A DNA stretch of 42,604 bases from Kofleriaceae bacterium (GCA_018057825.1 JAGPCY010000056.1:1-42604), one strand, 5' to 3'; shown: positions 30,156-38,103, numbered from the stretch's first letter. Numbers and translations are program-made. The notes: generated from the letters alone by a model not told the origin.

Positions 30156-31513
30156 CCGCCCGCGAGTTCGACCTCGATCTCCTGGTCCTCGGCGGTGGCT
30201 CGGGCGGCGTGCGCGCCGCGCGGATCGCCGCCGGCCACGGCGCGCGGGTCGCGATCGTCGAGGAGTACCGCTGGGGCGGCACCTGCGTGATCCGCGGCTG
30301 CGTGCCCAAGAAGCTCATGGTCTACGCCGGCGAGCTGGGCCACGCCCTGGCCGACGCCGCCGGCTACGGCTGGCACGTCGGTCCGGTGCGCCACGACTGG
30401 GCGGCCCTGATCGCGGCCAAGGATCGCGAGATCGCCCGGCTGTCCGGGCTGTACCGCGCCAACCTCGAGCGCGCCGGGGTCGAGCTGATCGACGGCCGCG
30501 CCACCGTGCTCGATCCCCACACGGTCGCGATCGACGGCGCGCCGCGGCGCGCGCGCTACCTCCTGATCGCCACCGGCGGGCGGCCCAAGCGGCCGGCGAT
30601 CCCGGGCGGCGAGCTGATGATCACCTCCGACGAGGCCTTCCACCTGCCGACCCTGCCGGCGCGGATCGCGATCGTCGGCGGCGGCTACATCGGCGTCGAG
30701 TTCGCGCACATCTTCCGCGCGCTCGGGGCCGAGGTCACGCTGATCCATCGCGGCGCCCAGGTCCTGCCCGGGTTCGACGACGACCTGCGAGGCGCGGTCG
30801 AGGCCGGCCTGGCCGGGGCCGGGATCGCGCTGGCGCCCGGTCGCGAGCCGCGGGCGGTGGTGCGGACCGCGGACGGCGCGCTGACCGTGACCCTCGACGA
30901 CGGCCAGGCGATCGAGGTCGACCTGGCGATGGCCGCGGTCGGCCGGATCCCGGCGACCGCGGGGCTCGGCCTCGAGGACGTCGGGGTCGCCCTCGATCGC
31001 CGCGGCGCGATCGTCGTCGACCGATACAGCCAGAGTTCGGTGCCGTCGATCTACGCCGTCGGCGACGTCACCGGGCGCCAGGCCCTGACGCCGGTGGCGA
31101 TCCGCGAGGGTCACGCCTTCGCCGACACGGTCTTCGGCGGCACGCCGATCGCCGTCGATCACGCGCTGATCGCGACCGCGGTGTTCGCGCAGCCACCGGC
31201 CGCGGCGATCGGCCTGACCGAGGCGGCGGCCCGCGCCGCCGGGCACGCGGTCACGATCTTCCAGACCCGGTTTCGGCCGATGAAGCACACCCTGACCGGC
31301 CGCGACGAGCACGTGCTGCTCAAGCTGGTGGTCGACGCCGCCAGCGATCGGGTGCTCGGCGTGCACCTGGTGGGCGACGACGCCCCCGAGATCATCCAGG
31401 CCGCCGCGATCGCGGTGACCATGGGCGCGACCAAGGCCGACTTCGATCGCACCTTCGCGATCCACCCGACGGTCGCCGAGGAGCTGGTGCTCTTGCGAAC
31501 CCCGGTGCGCTGA
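30152..31513 (+). CDS. gor: Glutathione-disulfide reductase-like flavoprotein
   Basis: Class I pyridine nucleotide-disulfide oxidoreductase. The 453-residue protein has the FAD-binding GGGSGGVRAARIAA at 14-27 and the redox pair Cys45/Cys50 in GGTCVIRGCVPKK, the spacing of glutathione reductases. The NAD(P)-binding loop is GGGYIGVEFA near 174, followed by HRGAQVLPGFD, which keeps an Arg expected for NADPH use. YAVGDVTG is the second FAD motif, and the C-terminal catalytic HPTVAEEL includes the His-Glu pair. The substrate could be glutathione, trypanothione-like or a protein disulfide. It is translationally coupled to the secreted double-DsbA protein. It has no signal, so it acts in the cytoplasm. 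CTC array 4 follows. Confidence 0.88.
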   Translation: MTAREFDLDLLVLGGGSGGVRAARIAAGHGARVAIVEEYRWGGTCVIRGCVPKKLMVYAGELGHALADAAGYGWHVGPVRHDWAALIAAKDREIARLSGLYRANLERAGVELIDGRATVLDPHTVAIDGAPRRARYLLIATGGRPKRPAIPGGELMITSDEAFHLPTLPARIAIVGGGYIGVEFAHIFRALGAEVTLIHRGAQVLPGFDDDLRGAVEAGLAGAGIALAPGREPRAVVRTADGALTVTLDDGQAIEVDLAMAAVGRIPATAGLGLEDVGVALDRRGAIVVDRYSQSSVPSIYAVGDVTGRQALTPVAIREGHAFADTVFGGTPIAVDHALIATAVFAQPPAAAIGLTEAAARAAGHAVTIFQTRFRPMKHTLTGRDEHVLLKLVVDAASDRVLGVHLVGDDAPEIIQAAAIAVTMGATKADFDRTFAIHPTVAEELVLLRTPVR

Positions 31514-31528
31514 GCCTCGCGACCGATT

Positions 31529-31624
31529 CGACTCGGCCTCGGTCTCGGTCTCGGCCTCGGCCTCGGTCTCGGTCTCGGCCCCGGTCTCGGTCTCGGACTC
31601 GGTCTCGGTCTCGGTCTCGGCCTC
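31529..31624 (+). repeat. CTC hexamer array 4 (16 units)
   Basis: Sixteen units starting CGACTC, mainly GGTCTC and GGCCTC, with variants GGACTC and one GGCCCC at 31577-31582 that breaks the final CTC. It lies 15 nt after the gor stop on the sense strand and 8 nt before the opposing stop at 31633. Confidence 0.95.
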
Positions 31625-31632
31625 CGTCCCAC

Positions 31633-32871
31633 CTAGCGCGTGAACTGCTCGACCGCGCGGTACTCGGCGGCGCGCTCGCCCATGTGCTGCGCGAACCACG
31701 CGGCGCGCCGGCGGCGCGCGACGCGATCGGCGACGGCGTCGAGGGGCGGCAACCAGCGCCGCAGGGTCTCGGCGGCGAACACCGCCGGTGCCGGGGCCAG
31801 GACCGCCAGCGGCCATAGCCCAGCCGGTGGCAGACGGTTGGCGCGATACGCGGCCGGGGGCAGGAACACCCGGGTGAAGCCGCGGTGGCGGCCGTCACTC
31901 CACCACGCCGCCAACCGCGCGCGCCACGGCAGGTCCGGGGGCGGCGTGAAGGCGGCGACGTAGGAGGCGCACAGCTGCCGCCCGTCGTCGCCGCTGGCCC
32001 GCGCGCCCTTGACCCAGGTGACGAAGGCGAGCTGCCAGCAGTCGCGCACCGTGGTCGGGAACCATCGCGGCCGCACGCCCATCAGGTGGCCGACGTAGCG
32101 CCAGAAGTGCAGCATGGCCTCGATGTCGTCGGTGGTCGGGCGATACCCGAGCACGCGCATCGCGTAGCCGGGCGCGAAGCTGCCGCCGAGGATCGTGAGC
32201 AGCGCGTCGGCCTGGCTGATCGGCACGCCCCACGCGCCCGCGTCCCACTCGGGGTGAGCGGCCAGCCGGCGGCGCACGAACACGTGCATCATGCGGACGC
32301 GCAGCGCCGAGGCCCGGCCGGCGGCGCCCGGCGCCAGGCCGTCGGGCTCAGACACCGCGATCCAGAACGCGCAGGTCTCGAGGAAGCGGCGGCGGGTGTG
32401 GGCGCCGGCGTAGGCGCCGGTCAGGGCCAGCGGCTTGGCCACGGAGTTCTCGGCGTAGCCGGCCAGGGTGATCGCGCCGGCGAACCGGAACACGTCGGCG
32501 CCGTAGCGGCGGAACACCCGCGCGCCGTGGGCCACGCGCGCGCGATCGAGCCACGGCGGATCGCGATCGAGGTCGGCGAACAGCGCTCGCAAGGATGCCG
32601 GCGCGTCGGGCACGGCGTCGACCCCGCCCGCCAGCGCGGCCTCGAGGAAGCGGCGGCCGGTGCCGGGATCGCGCCCCAGGTACAGCTCGTCGACCACCGC
32701 CTCGGCCAGCGGGTCGGCGTCGTAGTACGCGGCGGCGAAGGCCCGGACGACGTCCTCGGCGGGCGCGGGATCGAAGCCGAGCAGACGGCGGCCGACGGCG
32801 CGCGCGGTGCGCACTGCCGGGCGATCTAGGTGGGCCCAGTAGCGGAACTCGGACGGCACGGCCGCGGTCAC
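31633..32871 (-). CDS. MpaB-family oxygenase (DUF2236)
   Basis: The 412-residue protein matches the MpaB/latex-clearing-protein-like family of haem-dependent oxygenases. [30 protein letters not shown] near residues 118-147 corresponds to the conserved core. [13 protein letters not shown] near 185-197 contains the conserved His that is the probable haem ligand. [25 protein letters not shown] fits the later conserved block. No signal peptide is seen. Family members oxidise lipophilic or aromatic substrates; the substrate here is unknown. The start is GTG 32871, the only good start in frame before homology begins; an ATG-ATG pair nearby is out of frame. It is convergent with gor across array 4. 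Confidence 0.82.
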   Translation of the reverse strand: MTAAVPSEFRYWAHLDRPAVRTARAVGRRLLGFDPAPAEDVVRAFAAAYYDADPLAEAVVDELYLGRDPGTGRRFLEAALAGGVDAVPDAPASLRALFADLDRDPPWLDRARVAHGARVFRRYGADVFRFAGAITLAGYAENSVAKPLALTGAYAGAHTRRRFLETCAFWIAVSEPDGLAPGAAGRASALRVRMMHVFVRRRLAAHPEWDAGAWGVPISQADALLTILGGSFAPGYAMRVLGYRPTTDDIEAMLHFWRYVGHLMGVRPRWFPTTVRDCWQLAFVTWVKGARASGDDGRQLCASYVAAFTPPPDLPWRARLAAWWSDGRHRGFTRVFLPPAAYRANRLPPAGLWPLAVLAPAPAVFAAETLRRWLPPLDAVADRVARRRRAAWFAQHMGERAAEYRAVEQFTR

Positions 32872-32918
32872 CGCGCCATCATCGCTCGGTCGTGGCCGGA
32901 GGCAAGCCGCGGCGCCGG

Positions 32919-33845
32919 CTACGGCGCCGGCGGGCCGACGCGCTCGGCGCGGATCGTGGCCTTGGGGCAGGGCGGTGGCGCGACCGGCCCGGGCGTGCGC
33001 ACCGGCTTGCTGCCGACCGCGGGGCTGGTCCGCGGCGGCGCTGGCATCGGCTTGCCGATCGGCTTGGGGTTGGCGACCTCGACGTAGACGTAGAGGATGT
33101 CGTCGGCGGGGACGTCGACGGTCTTGGCGAAGCGGCAGCCGTCGTGGATCACCTCGACCACCCGCTCGCCGGCGGTGGCGGTGATCATGGTCGCCATGCG
33201 GAAGTCGTCGTCGCCGTCGATCGCGACCTTGGCGCGGCCGAGCCAGCCGCTGCCACTGACCACCAGGTTGCCGTCGACCCGGGGCGGGAAGGTCAGCGTG
33301 ACGCGCTGCTCGCGGGCGAAGTCGATGTCGTCCGACAGCGAGCGGAACGACAGCGCGGTGAAGCCGTCGAAGCGGTGTGGACCGGGCGGCAGCTCGAGGA
33401 AGATCGGCGGCTGGCGGGCCTGGCGCACGCCGTCGATGAACACGATCGCGGTGTCGTCGTTGCTGGTGACGTCGACCTCGCCCGGCGTCGCCTCGAGGGT
33501 CCGGATCTGCTTCTCGACCTTGGCGCGATCGCGGGCGGTCGGCGCGTGCTTGAGGTAGTCGCGATAGGCGGCGGCGGCCCCGCGCACGTCGTGATCGCGG
33601 CGCAGGACGTCGGCCAGGTTGTAGGCGACGTTGGGGTGCGGCGCGATCTTCATGACGTAGCGGTAGCGCTCGGCGGCGCGCTTGCGATCGCCGGCGGCGT
33701 CGGCGGCGCGGGCCTCGTCGAAGGCGGCCTTGGCGGCGGCCTGGACCCGGGGCGGCAGGGCGTCGGCCGCCGGCGGCGAGTCGGTCGGCTGGGCGATCGC
33801 CGTCGCCGTCAGAGCGCAGGTGGCGAGGGCGGCGAGGCGGGGCAC
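32919..33845 (-). CDS. Secreted TPR/PEGA-domain protein
   Basis: The 308-residue precursor has a signal ending Thr-Ala-Ile-Ala before Gln19. One TPR-like region follows (KAAFDEARAADAAGDRKRAAERYRYVMKIAPHPNVAYNLADVLRR), then a PEGA-type beta domain (GEVDVTSNDDTAIVFIDGVRQARQPPIFLELPPGPHRFD). The rest is beta-rich sequence and a Pro-rich tail with two lone Cys. PEGA domains usually bind the cell wall or surface polymers. The start is GTG 33845, with TACCAT ending 6 nt upstream. It is divergent from the DUF4395-thioredoxin gene. Confidence 0.85.
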   Translation of the reverse strand: MPRLAALATCALTATAIAQPTDSPPAADALPPRVQAAAKAAFDEARAADAAGDRKRAAERYRYVMKIAPHPNVAYNLADVLRRDHDVRGAAAAYRDYLKHAPTARDRAKVEKQIRTLEATPGEVDVTSNDDTAIVFIDGVRQARQPPIFLELPPGPHRFDGFTALSFRSLSDDIDFAREQRVTLTFPPRVDGNLVVSGSGWLGRAKVAIDGDDDFRMATMITATAGERVVEVIHDGCRFAKTVDVPADDILYVYVEVANPKPIGKPMPAPPRTSPAVGSKPVRTPGPVAPPPCPKATIRAERVGPPAP

Positions 33846-33851
33846 GTCGCG

Positions 33852-33857
33852 ATGGTA
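33852..33857 (-). promoter_or_regulatory. Candidate -10 box (TACCAT), leaderless type
   Basis: On the minus strand TACCAT ends 6 nt before GTG 33845 of the PEGA protein, and supports that start. Confidence 0.4.
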
Positions 33858-33881
33858 GGCGGCGGCGACCGCGCGCGCCAC

Positions 33882-33955
33882 TGGAGAGCCCCACGCGCCT
33901 GGCCGTGATTCTGGAGACCTGTCCGTTTTTGTGGAGATTGTCCGCCCAAGCGGAC
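33882..33955. promoter_or_regulatory. Divergent intergenic region with TGGAGA direct repeats and a hairpin
   Basis: TGGAGA occurs at 33882, 33912 and 33932; the last two are followed by CTGTCCG or TGTCCG, giving near-direct repeats 20 nt apart. Next comes a 6-bp hairpin (arms 33940-33945 and 33950-33955, loop CCAA). The stretch is AT-rich by local standards. It could hold a regulator site for the DUF4395-thioredoxin gene. Confidence 0.35.
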
Positions 33956-33965
33956 GTCTGTCTGC

Positions 33966-33971
33966 TACAGA
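33966..33971 (+). promoter_or_regulatory. Candidate -10 box (TACAGA), leaderless type
   Basis: TACAGA, followed by T, ends 6 nt before ATG 33978. Confidence 0.35.
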
Positions 33972-33977
33972 TCGGGG

Positions 33978-34670
33978 ATGCCCGTCGCCGATCCGTACCG
34001 CGACCTCGCCGTGATCGATCGCAACGCGCCGCGCACCAACCAGATCGTGGTGGCGGTGCTGGCGACCGTGGCCCTGGCCACCGGCGTGTGGCCGCTCCTG
34101 GCCGTGCTCGCGGCGCAGCTCGCGATCGCGGTGCGGTTCGGCCGGCGCTACTGCCTGCCGTGTCGGCTGTACTTCGACGTGATCCAGCCGCGCGTGGGCG
34201 AGGGGCCCCTCGAGGACGCCCGGGCGCCGCGGTTCGCCAACCAGATCGGCGCGGCGGTCTTGGCCGCCGCCAGCGCGGCCTTCGCCCTCGGGGCGCCAGC
34301 GATCGGCGCGATCCTCGGCTGGCTGGTGGTGGTTCTGGCGACGGTGGCCGCGACCACCGGGCTGTGCGTCGGCTGCGAGCTGTACAAGATCGCGGCGCGG
34401 CTGCGCGGTGTCCGCGGCGGCGCGATCGAGCGCGTCGATCTGGCCGGGCTGGGCGCGGCGCCGTCCGCCGGTGAGGTGGTGGTGATGTTCACCCACCCGC
34501 TGTGCGGCGCGTGTCAGGAGGTCGGCGCGGCCCTGGCGGCCGACGGGCGGCCGGTGGTGGCGATCGACGTGTCGCGGCGGCGCGATCTGGCCAAGAAGTA
34601 CGGCGTCGCGCTGGTGCCGCTCGCGGTGGCGGTGGACCCGCGCGGCGTCGTGACGGCGCGCTTGCACTGA
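33978..34670 (+). CDS. DUF4395-like membrane protein fused to a thioredoxin-like domain
   Basis: The 230-residue protein has four likely helices in the first 140 residues and the DUF4395 pattern: DRNAPRTNQ, ARAPRFANQIG and TGLCVGCELYK. Residues from about 160 on form a small thioredoxin/glutaredoxin-like domain with LCGAC. Three CxxC pairs are visible: Cys59/Cys62 (CLPC), Cys130/Cys133 (CVGC) and Cys176/Cys179 (CGAC). This suggests electron transfer across the membrane to a terminal thiol site, analogous in idea to DsbD or VKOR but a different family. ATG 33978 follows TACAGA by 6 nt. The stop TGA overlaps the first unit of array 5. Confidence 0.82.
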   Translation: MPVADPYRDLAVIDRNAPRTNQIVVAVLATVALATGVWPLLAVLAAQLAIAVRFGRRYCLPCRLYFDVIQPRVGEGPLEDARAPRFANQIGAAVLAAASAAFALGAPAIGAILGWLVVVLATVAATTGLCVGCELYKIAARLRGVRGGAIERVDLAGLGAAPSAGEVVVMFTHPLCGACQEVGAALAADGRPVVAIDVSRRRDLAKKYGVALVPLAVAVDPRGVVTARLH

Positions 34671-34812
34671 GGCGGAGGCGGAGGCCGAGACCGAGGCGGA
34701 GACCGAGACCGAGACCGAGACCGAGGCCGAGGCGGAGGCCGAGACCGAGGCGGAGGCGGAGGCGGAGACCGAGACCGAGGCCGAGACCGAGGCGGAGACC
34801 GAGGCGGAGGCG
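34669..34812 (-). repeat. CTC hexamer array 5 (24 units, minus-strand sense)
   Basis: Twenty-four units read as GAGGCG, GAGACC or GAGGCC on the plus strand, that is CGCCTC, GGTCTC or GGCCTC on the minus strand. It belongs to yggS, whose stop at 34821 is 8 nt away (2 nt if a final imperfect unit is counted). It is the only inverted array and matches the orientation of that gene. Its far end overlaps the stop codon of the opposing DUF4395 gene. Confidence 0.95.
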
Positions 34813-34820
34813 GAGGGCCG

Positions 34821-35501
34821 TTAGCCCGACGGGCGCGCGCCGAAGATCGCGGTGCCGATCCGGACCAGGGTGGCGCCGCAGGCGATCGCGACGGCGAAGT
34901 CGTGGCTCATGCCCATCGACAGGTGCGGCAGCGGGCGAGTGGTGGTCGCCAGGCGATCGCGCAGCTCGCGGAGCGCGGCGAAGTGCGGCCGCGCGTCCTC
35001 GGGATCGTCGGTCGGGGGCGGCATGGTCATGAGGCCCTCGACCGCCAGGCCCGGCTGCTCGGCGAGGGCTGCGATGAGCGCCGGCGCGTCGGCCGGCGCG
35101 ACGCCGCTCTTGGTCGCCTCGCCGGCGACGTTGACCGCGACCAGCACCGCCTGGGTCGCGCCGGCTGGCAACCGGCGCGACAGCTCGACGCCCAGCGCCA
35201 GGGAGTCGACGGCGTGGATGAGCGCCACCTGACCGGCGAGCTGGCGGGCCTTGTTGCGCTGGAGGTGGCCGATGAAGTGCCAGCGCGCGGCGCCTTGCAC
35301 GTCGGCCTTCTTGCTCACGAGCTCCTGCACGTAGTTCTCGCCGAGATCGGTGGCGCCGGCGGCGATCGCCTCTTCGATCGCGGCCGCCGGGTGCAGCTTC
35401 GACACCGCGACCAGGGTGACCTCCTCGGCGCGTCGGCCGGCGTCGGCGCACGCGGCCTCGACCGCGGCCCGGGTGGCGCGGAACCGTTCGGCGATGGTCA
35501 C
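34821..35501 (-). CDS. yggS: PLP homeostasis protein YggS/PROSC family
   Basis: Cytoplasmic PLP-binding protein controlling free pyridoxal phosphate and amino-acid pools. The 226-residue protein has the PLP lysine Lys35 in VAVSKLHP. It also has the family segments GENYVQEL, WHFIGHLQRNK, VLVAVNVAGEATKSG, GLMTMPPP, LSMGMSHDFAVAI and VRIGTAIFG. It is complete. GTG 35501 overlaps the maf stop by 4 nt (GTGA), so the genes are coupled. A CTC array follows the stop on the sense strand. Confidence 0.95.
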   Translation of the reverse strand: MTIAERFRATRAAVEAACADAGRRAEEVTLVAVSKLHPAAAIEEAIAAGATDLGENYVQELVSKKADVQGAARWHFIGHLQRNKARQLAGQVALIHAVDSLALGVELSRRLPAGATQAVLVAVNVAGEATKSGVAPADAPALIAALAEQPGLAVEGLMTMPPPTDDPEDARPHFAALRELRDRLATTTRPLPHLSMGMSHDFAVAIACGATLVRIGTAIFGARPSG

Positions 35502-36079
35502 GCGGCCCGCCCGCGCGCGAGGTGGATCGGCGCGGCGCCGGTGGCGCGCAAGAGCGCGACCACCTCGGCCAGCGGCAGGCCGATCACGTTGGTGATCGAG
35601 CCGCGCACCGCGTGGACCAGGGCGGCGCCGATGCCTTGCACTGCGTAGGCGCCGGCCTTGCCTTGCCACTCCTGGCTGGCGACGTAGTCGGCCAGGACCT
35701 CGGGCTCGAGGGGCCCCAGGTCGACCTCGGTGGACACCTCGAGGGCGTGGACCTCGGCGCCGCGCCGCAGGACCACCGCGGTGGTGACCTGGTGGGTGTG
35801 CCCGGCCAGCGCGGTCAACATCGCCGTGGCCTCGGCGGCGTCGGCGGCCTTGCCGTAGATCGTGCCGGCCCGCGCCACGGTGGTGTCGGCGGCCAGGATC
35901 CAGTCGTCGTCGCTGGCGACCGCCGCGGCCTTGGCGGCGGCGACCCGACGGACGTAGGTCAGCGGCGACTCGCCGGGCGCGACCGACTCGTCGACGTCGG
36001 TCGGATGGGTCGCGAAGGTCACGCCGACCCGCTCGAGCAGTTCGCGGCGTCGCGGCGACGCCGACGCGAGGATGAGCAT
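35498..36079 (-). CDS. maf: Maf-family nucleoside triphosphate pyrophosphatase
   Basis: House-cleaning NTP pyrophosphatase linked to cell division. The 193-residue protein begins LILASASPRRRELL with the conserved Ser-x-Ser-Pro-Arg-Arg core. It includes the catalytic ILAADTTVA, GKA, ALAGHTHQV, GKAGAYAVQG and ITNVIGLPL motifs. ATG 36079 has TATACA ending 6 nt upstream. The end overlaps the yggS start. The usual subfamily split (dTTP/UTP versus 7-methyl-GTP) is not settled by what I can see. Confidence 0.94.
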   Translation of the reverse strand: MLILASASPRRRELLERVGVTFATHPTDVDESVAPGESPLTYVRRVAAAKAAAVASDDDWILAADTTVARAGTIYGKAADAAEATAMLTALAGHTHQVTTAVVLRRGAEVHALEVSTEVDLGPLEPEVLADYVASQEWQGKAGAYAVQGIGAALVHAVRGSITNVIGLPLAEVVALLRATGAAPIHLARGRAA

Positions 36080-36085
36080 GGCCCG

Positions 36086-36091
36086 TGTATA
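36086..36091 (-). promoter_or_regulatory. Candidate -10 box (TATACA), leaderless type
   Basis: On the minus strand TATACA ends 6 nt before the maf ATG. It is the most AT-rich spot between the hairpins and the gene. Confidence 0.45.
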
Positions 36092-36116
36092 CCCGAGGCG
36101 GCCCGGGCCGAAAGCC

Positions 36117-36176
36117 CGACGAGCGCCACGGGGGCGCTCGTCGTCAACCTCCCGGCGAGCGCCACGGGGGCGCTCG
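36117..36176 (-). terminator. Two tandem hairpins after the Pro/Gly-repeat gene
   Basis: A 24-nt sequence is repeated at 36120-36143 and 36156-36179, period 36. Each copy folds into a GC hairpin with loop ACGGG: 11-bp arms 36117-36127 and 36133-36143, and 8-bp arms 36156-36163 and 36169-36176. They lie 8 nt past the stop of the gene ending at 36185, on the minus strand. No T-tract follows, so they may be RNA ends or Rho-assisted stops rather than classic terminators. Confidence 0.55.
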
Positions 36177-36184
36177 TCGCAAAC

Positions 36185-38017
36185 TTACTGCGGTGGGTTC
36201 CAGCCGGGCGGTGGGCCTCCGGGCGGGGGGCCTCCGGGCGGCGGGCCGCCGTAGCCGGGCGGGGGACCACCGTAGCCGGGCGGGGGACCGCCGTAGCCGG
36301 GCGGAGGACCGCCGTAGCCGGGCGGAGGACCGCCGTAACCGGGCGGGGGACCGCCGTTCTTCTTGAACATCGCCATGAGCGCGTCGTAGGCCGCCGGCGC
36401 GGTCAACATCAGCACGCCGAAGAACGCCAGGAGCGTCAGGAGTCCACGCAGCAGCATGAGGAGCGCCACCACGAAGCCGAGCTTCAGGTGGACGAAGAAG
36501 ACCAGGAACATCAAGAGGAGCTGGAGCGGCAGCCACAACAGGAGCGCCGCGGTGACGTGGGGCGCGAAGGCGTCGACGGCCTGCAGCGCCGGCGGCAGCT
36601 TGCGCGGCGGCACCACGTAGAGGACGCAGGCCAGGCCGAGGAACAGCACCACGATGAACAGGATGTTGTGGATCTTGGCGAAGGCCGGGCCGCCGAACTC
36701 GAACGCGTCGGCGAGCGGCACGAGCAGGCACACCGCGCCCGCTGCGATGATGATGCGCGCGACCTGATCATCGGGGCGCTGCAGGCGGGCGAGCAGGCCG
36801 AAGACCAAGGTGGTCATGCCGACTGCGTAGAGGCCGCTGAAGGCCGATTCGCCGCCGAAGGTGAGGCCTAGCCCGACGATCAGCACGCCCGCGTAGGACA
36901 CGCTGAAGGGCAGCCACTCGAGCACGATCGGCGGCACCTTGTCGCGGATGTCCTTGGGCGCGATCGCGACCAAGAGATAGCTGGCGCCGGCGATGAGCGG
37001 CCAGACCAGCCCCTTGAACGCGTTGCCCTTGAACGCGAACAGAAACGGGCTGAACGAGGCCGGGATGAAGATCGCGATCAGGAGCGCCGCGCCGAGGAAG
37101 GTGAGGGCCTTGCGCTGGAACGACACGTCGCGGAGCGTCGCGAGCGGGACGCCAAAGAGCGTGCCGGGCTGGGACTGCGGCAGCTTGCGCGCCCAGTCGT
37201 CCATCGGGCCAGGCAGGTTCTGCTGCGGCGGCGCGAAGGGCATCGGGCCACCGGGCGGAGGACCGCCAAAGCCGGGCGGAGGGCCACCGGGCGGAGGACC
37301 GCCAAAGCCGGGCGGAGGGCCACCGGGCGGAGGACCGCCAAAACCGGGGGGAGGACCGCCAGGGGGCGGACCGCCAAAACCGGGGGGAGGACCGCCAGGG
37401 GGCGGACCGCCAAAACCGGGGGGAGGACCACCGGGCGGAGGACCACCGAAGCCGGGCGGCGGACCACCGGGCGGAGGACCACCGAAGCCGGGCGGCGGAC
37501 CACCGGGCGGAGGACCACCGAAGCCGGGCGGCGGACCACCGGGCGGAGGACCACCGAAGCCGGGCGGCGGACCACCGGGCGGAGGACCACCGAAGCCGGG
37601 CGGCGGGCCACCGGGCGGAGGACCACCGAAGCCGGGTGGAGGGCCGCCGGGCGGAGGACCACCGAAGCCGGGCGGTGGACCACCGGGAGGAGGCCCACCG
37701 AAGCCGGGCGGCGGACCACCGAGCGGAGGACCACCCGCAGGAGGACCACCGAAACCCGGTGGAGGCCCGCCGGGCGGCGGACCCGCCATCGGCGGAGCGG
37801 GCGGGGCCGGTGGAGCCGGAGGCGCCTGCGCTGGCTCCGGAGCCTTGGGGGCGGCCGGGGCCAGCTTGGGCGCTGCGTAGCCGAACATGGTCTTGGCAGG
37901 GCCGCCGCTGGGTCCGGCCGGGGCCGCGGGCATCGGACGTCCACACGTCCCGCACGCCGGCGCGGTCATGAGCACGGCCGCGCCACAGAACGGGCACGGC
38001 CTGGTTGGGGTCGCCAT
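36185..38017 (-). CDS. Zinc-ribbon membrane protein with long Pro/Gly repeats at both ends
   Basis: The 610-residue protein starts with a zinc ribbon (Cys8, Cys11, Cys22, Cys25) in CPFCG then CGTCG. Residues about 60-260 are a Pro/Gly array based on PPPGFGGPPPGG, a 12-residue unit. Next is a domain of about eight hydrophobic helices (LTFLGAALLIAIFIPASF onward). The tail has a second Pro/Gly array with Tyr replacing Phe (PPPGYGG repeated five times). The two arrays bracket the membrane domain, so they may be on the cytoplasmic side with the ribbon. No enzyme motif is visible. ATG 38017 is used, because the zinc ribbon begins there. Function unknown. Confidence 0.8.
   Translation of the reverse strand: MATPTRPCPFCGAAVLMTAPACGTCGRPMPAAPAGPSGGPAKTMFGYAAPKLAPAAPKAPEPAQAPPAPPAPPAPPMAGPPPGGPPPGFGGPPAGGPPLGGPPPGFGGPPPGGPPPGFGGPPPGGPPPGFGGPPPGGPPPGFGGPPPGGPPPGFGGPPPGGPPPGFGGPPPGGPPPGFGGPPPGGPPPGFGGPPPGGPPPGFGGPPPGGPPPGFGGPPPGGPPPGFGGPPPGGPPPGFGGPPPGGPPPGFGGPPPGGPMPFAPPQQNLPGPMDDWARKLPQSQPGTLFGVPLATLRDVSFQRKALTFLGAALLIAIFIPASFSPFLFAFKGNAFKGLVWPLIAGASYLLVAIAPKDIRDKVPPIVLEWLPFSVSYAGVLIVGLGLTFGGESAFSGLYAVGMTTLVFGLLARLQRPDDQVARIIIAAGAVCLLVPLADAFEFGGPAFAKIHNILFIVVLFLGLACVLYVVPPRKLPPALQAVDAFAPHVTAALLLWLPLQLLLMFLVFFVHLKLGFVVALLMLLRGLLTLLAFFGVLMLTAPAAYDALMAMFKKNGGPPPGYGGPPPGYGGPPPGYGGPPPGYGGPPPGYGGPPPGGPPPGGPPPGWNPPQ
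37266..37733 (-). repeat. 36-bp minisatellite inside the Pro/Gly gene
   Basis: Thirteen units in exact 36-nt register encode PPPGFGGPPPGG-type repeats. On the plus strand each unit begins CCAAAG, CCAAAA or CCGAAG. The three types occur in contiguous blocks (two, three and eight units), so the array has grown by local duplication. A further degenerate unit lies near 37747. Confidence 0.9.
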
Positions 38018-38103
38018 TTCGTTGGTCTCTCCCGTTAGGCTTCGCACGGTACCGCCGAAGCCGATCGACGGTCAACGCGAGGGACCGCGGATCGCTTTCG
38101 TGG

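Noticed and set aside
32877-32882. Tandem ATG codons as the start of the MpaB-family gene
   Set aside because: They are out of frame with the coding sequence and hit TGA after two further codons; GTG 32871 is in frame.
36993-37880. Plus-strand ORF of Gly/Pro/Lys repeats over the Pro/Gly gene
   Set aside because: It is the antisense reading of the 36-bp minisatellite. The minus-strand frame has the zinc ribbon, membrane helices and sensible ends.
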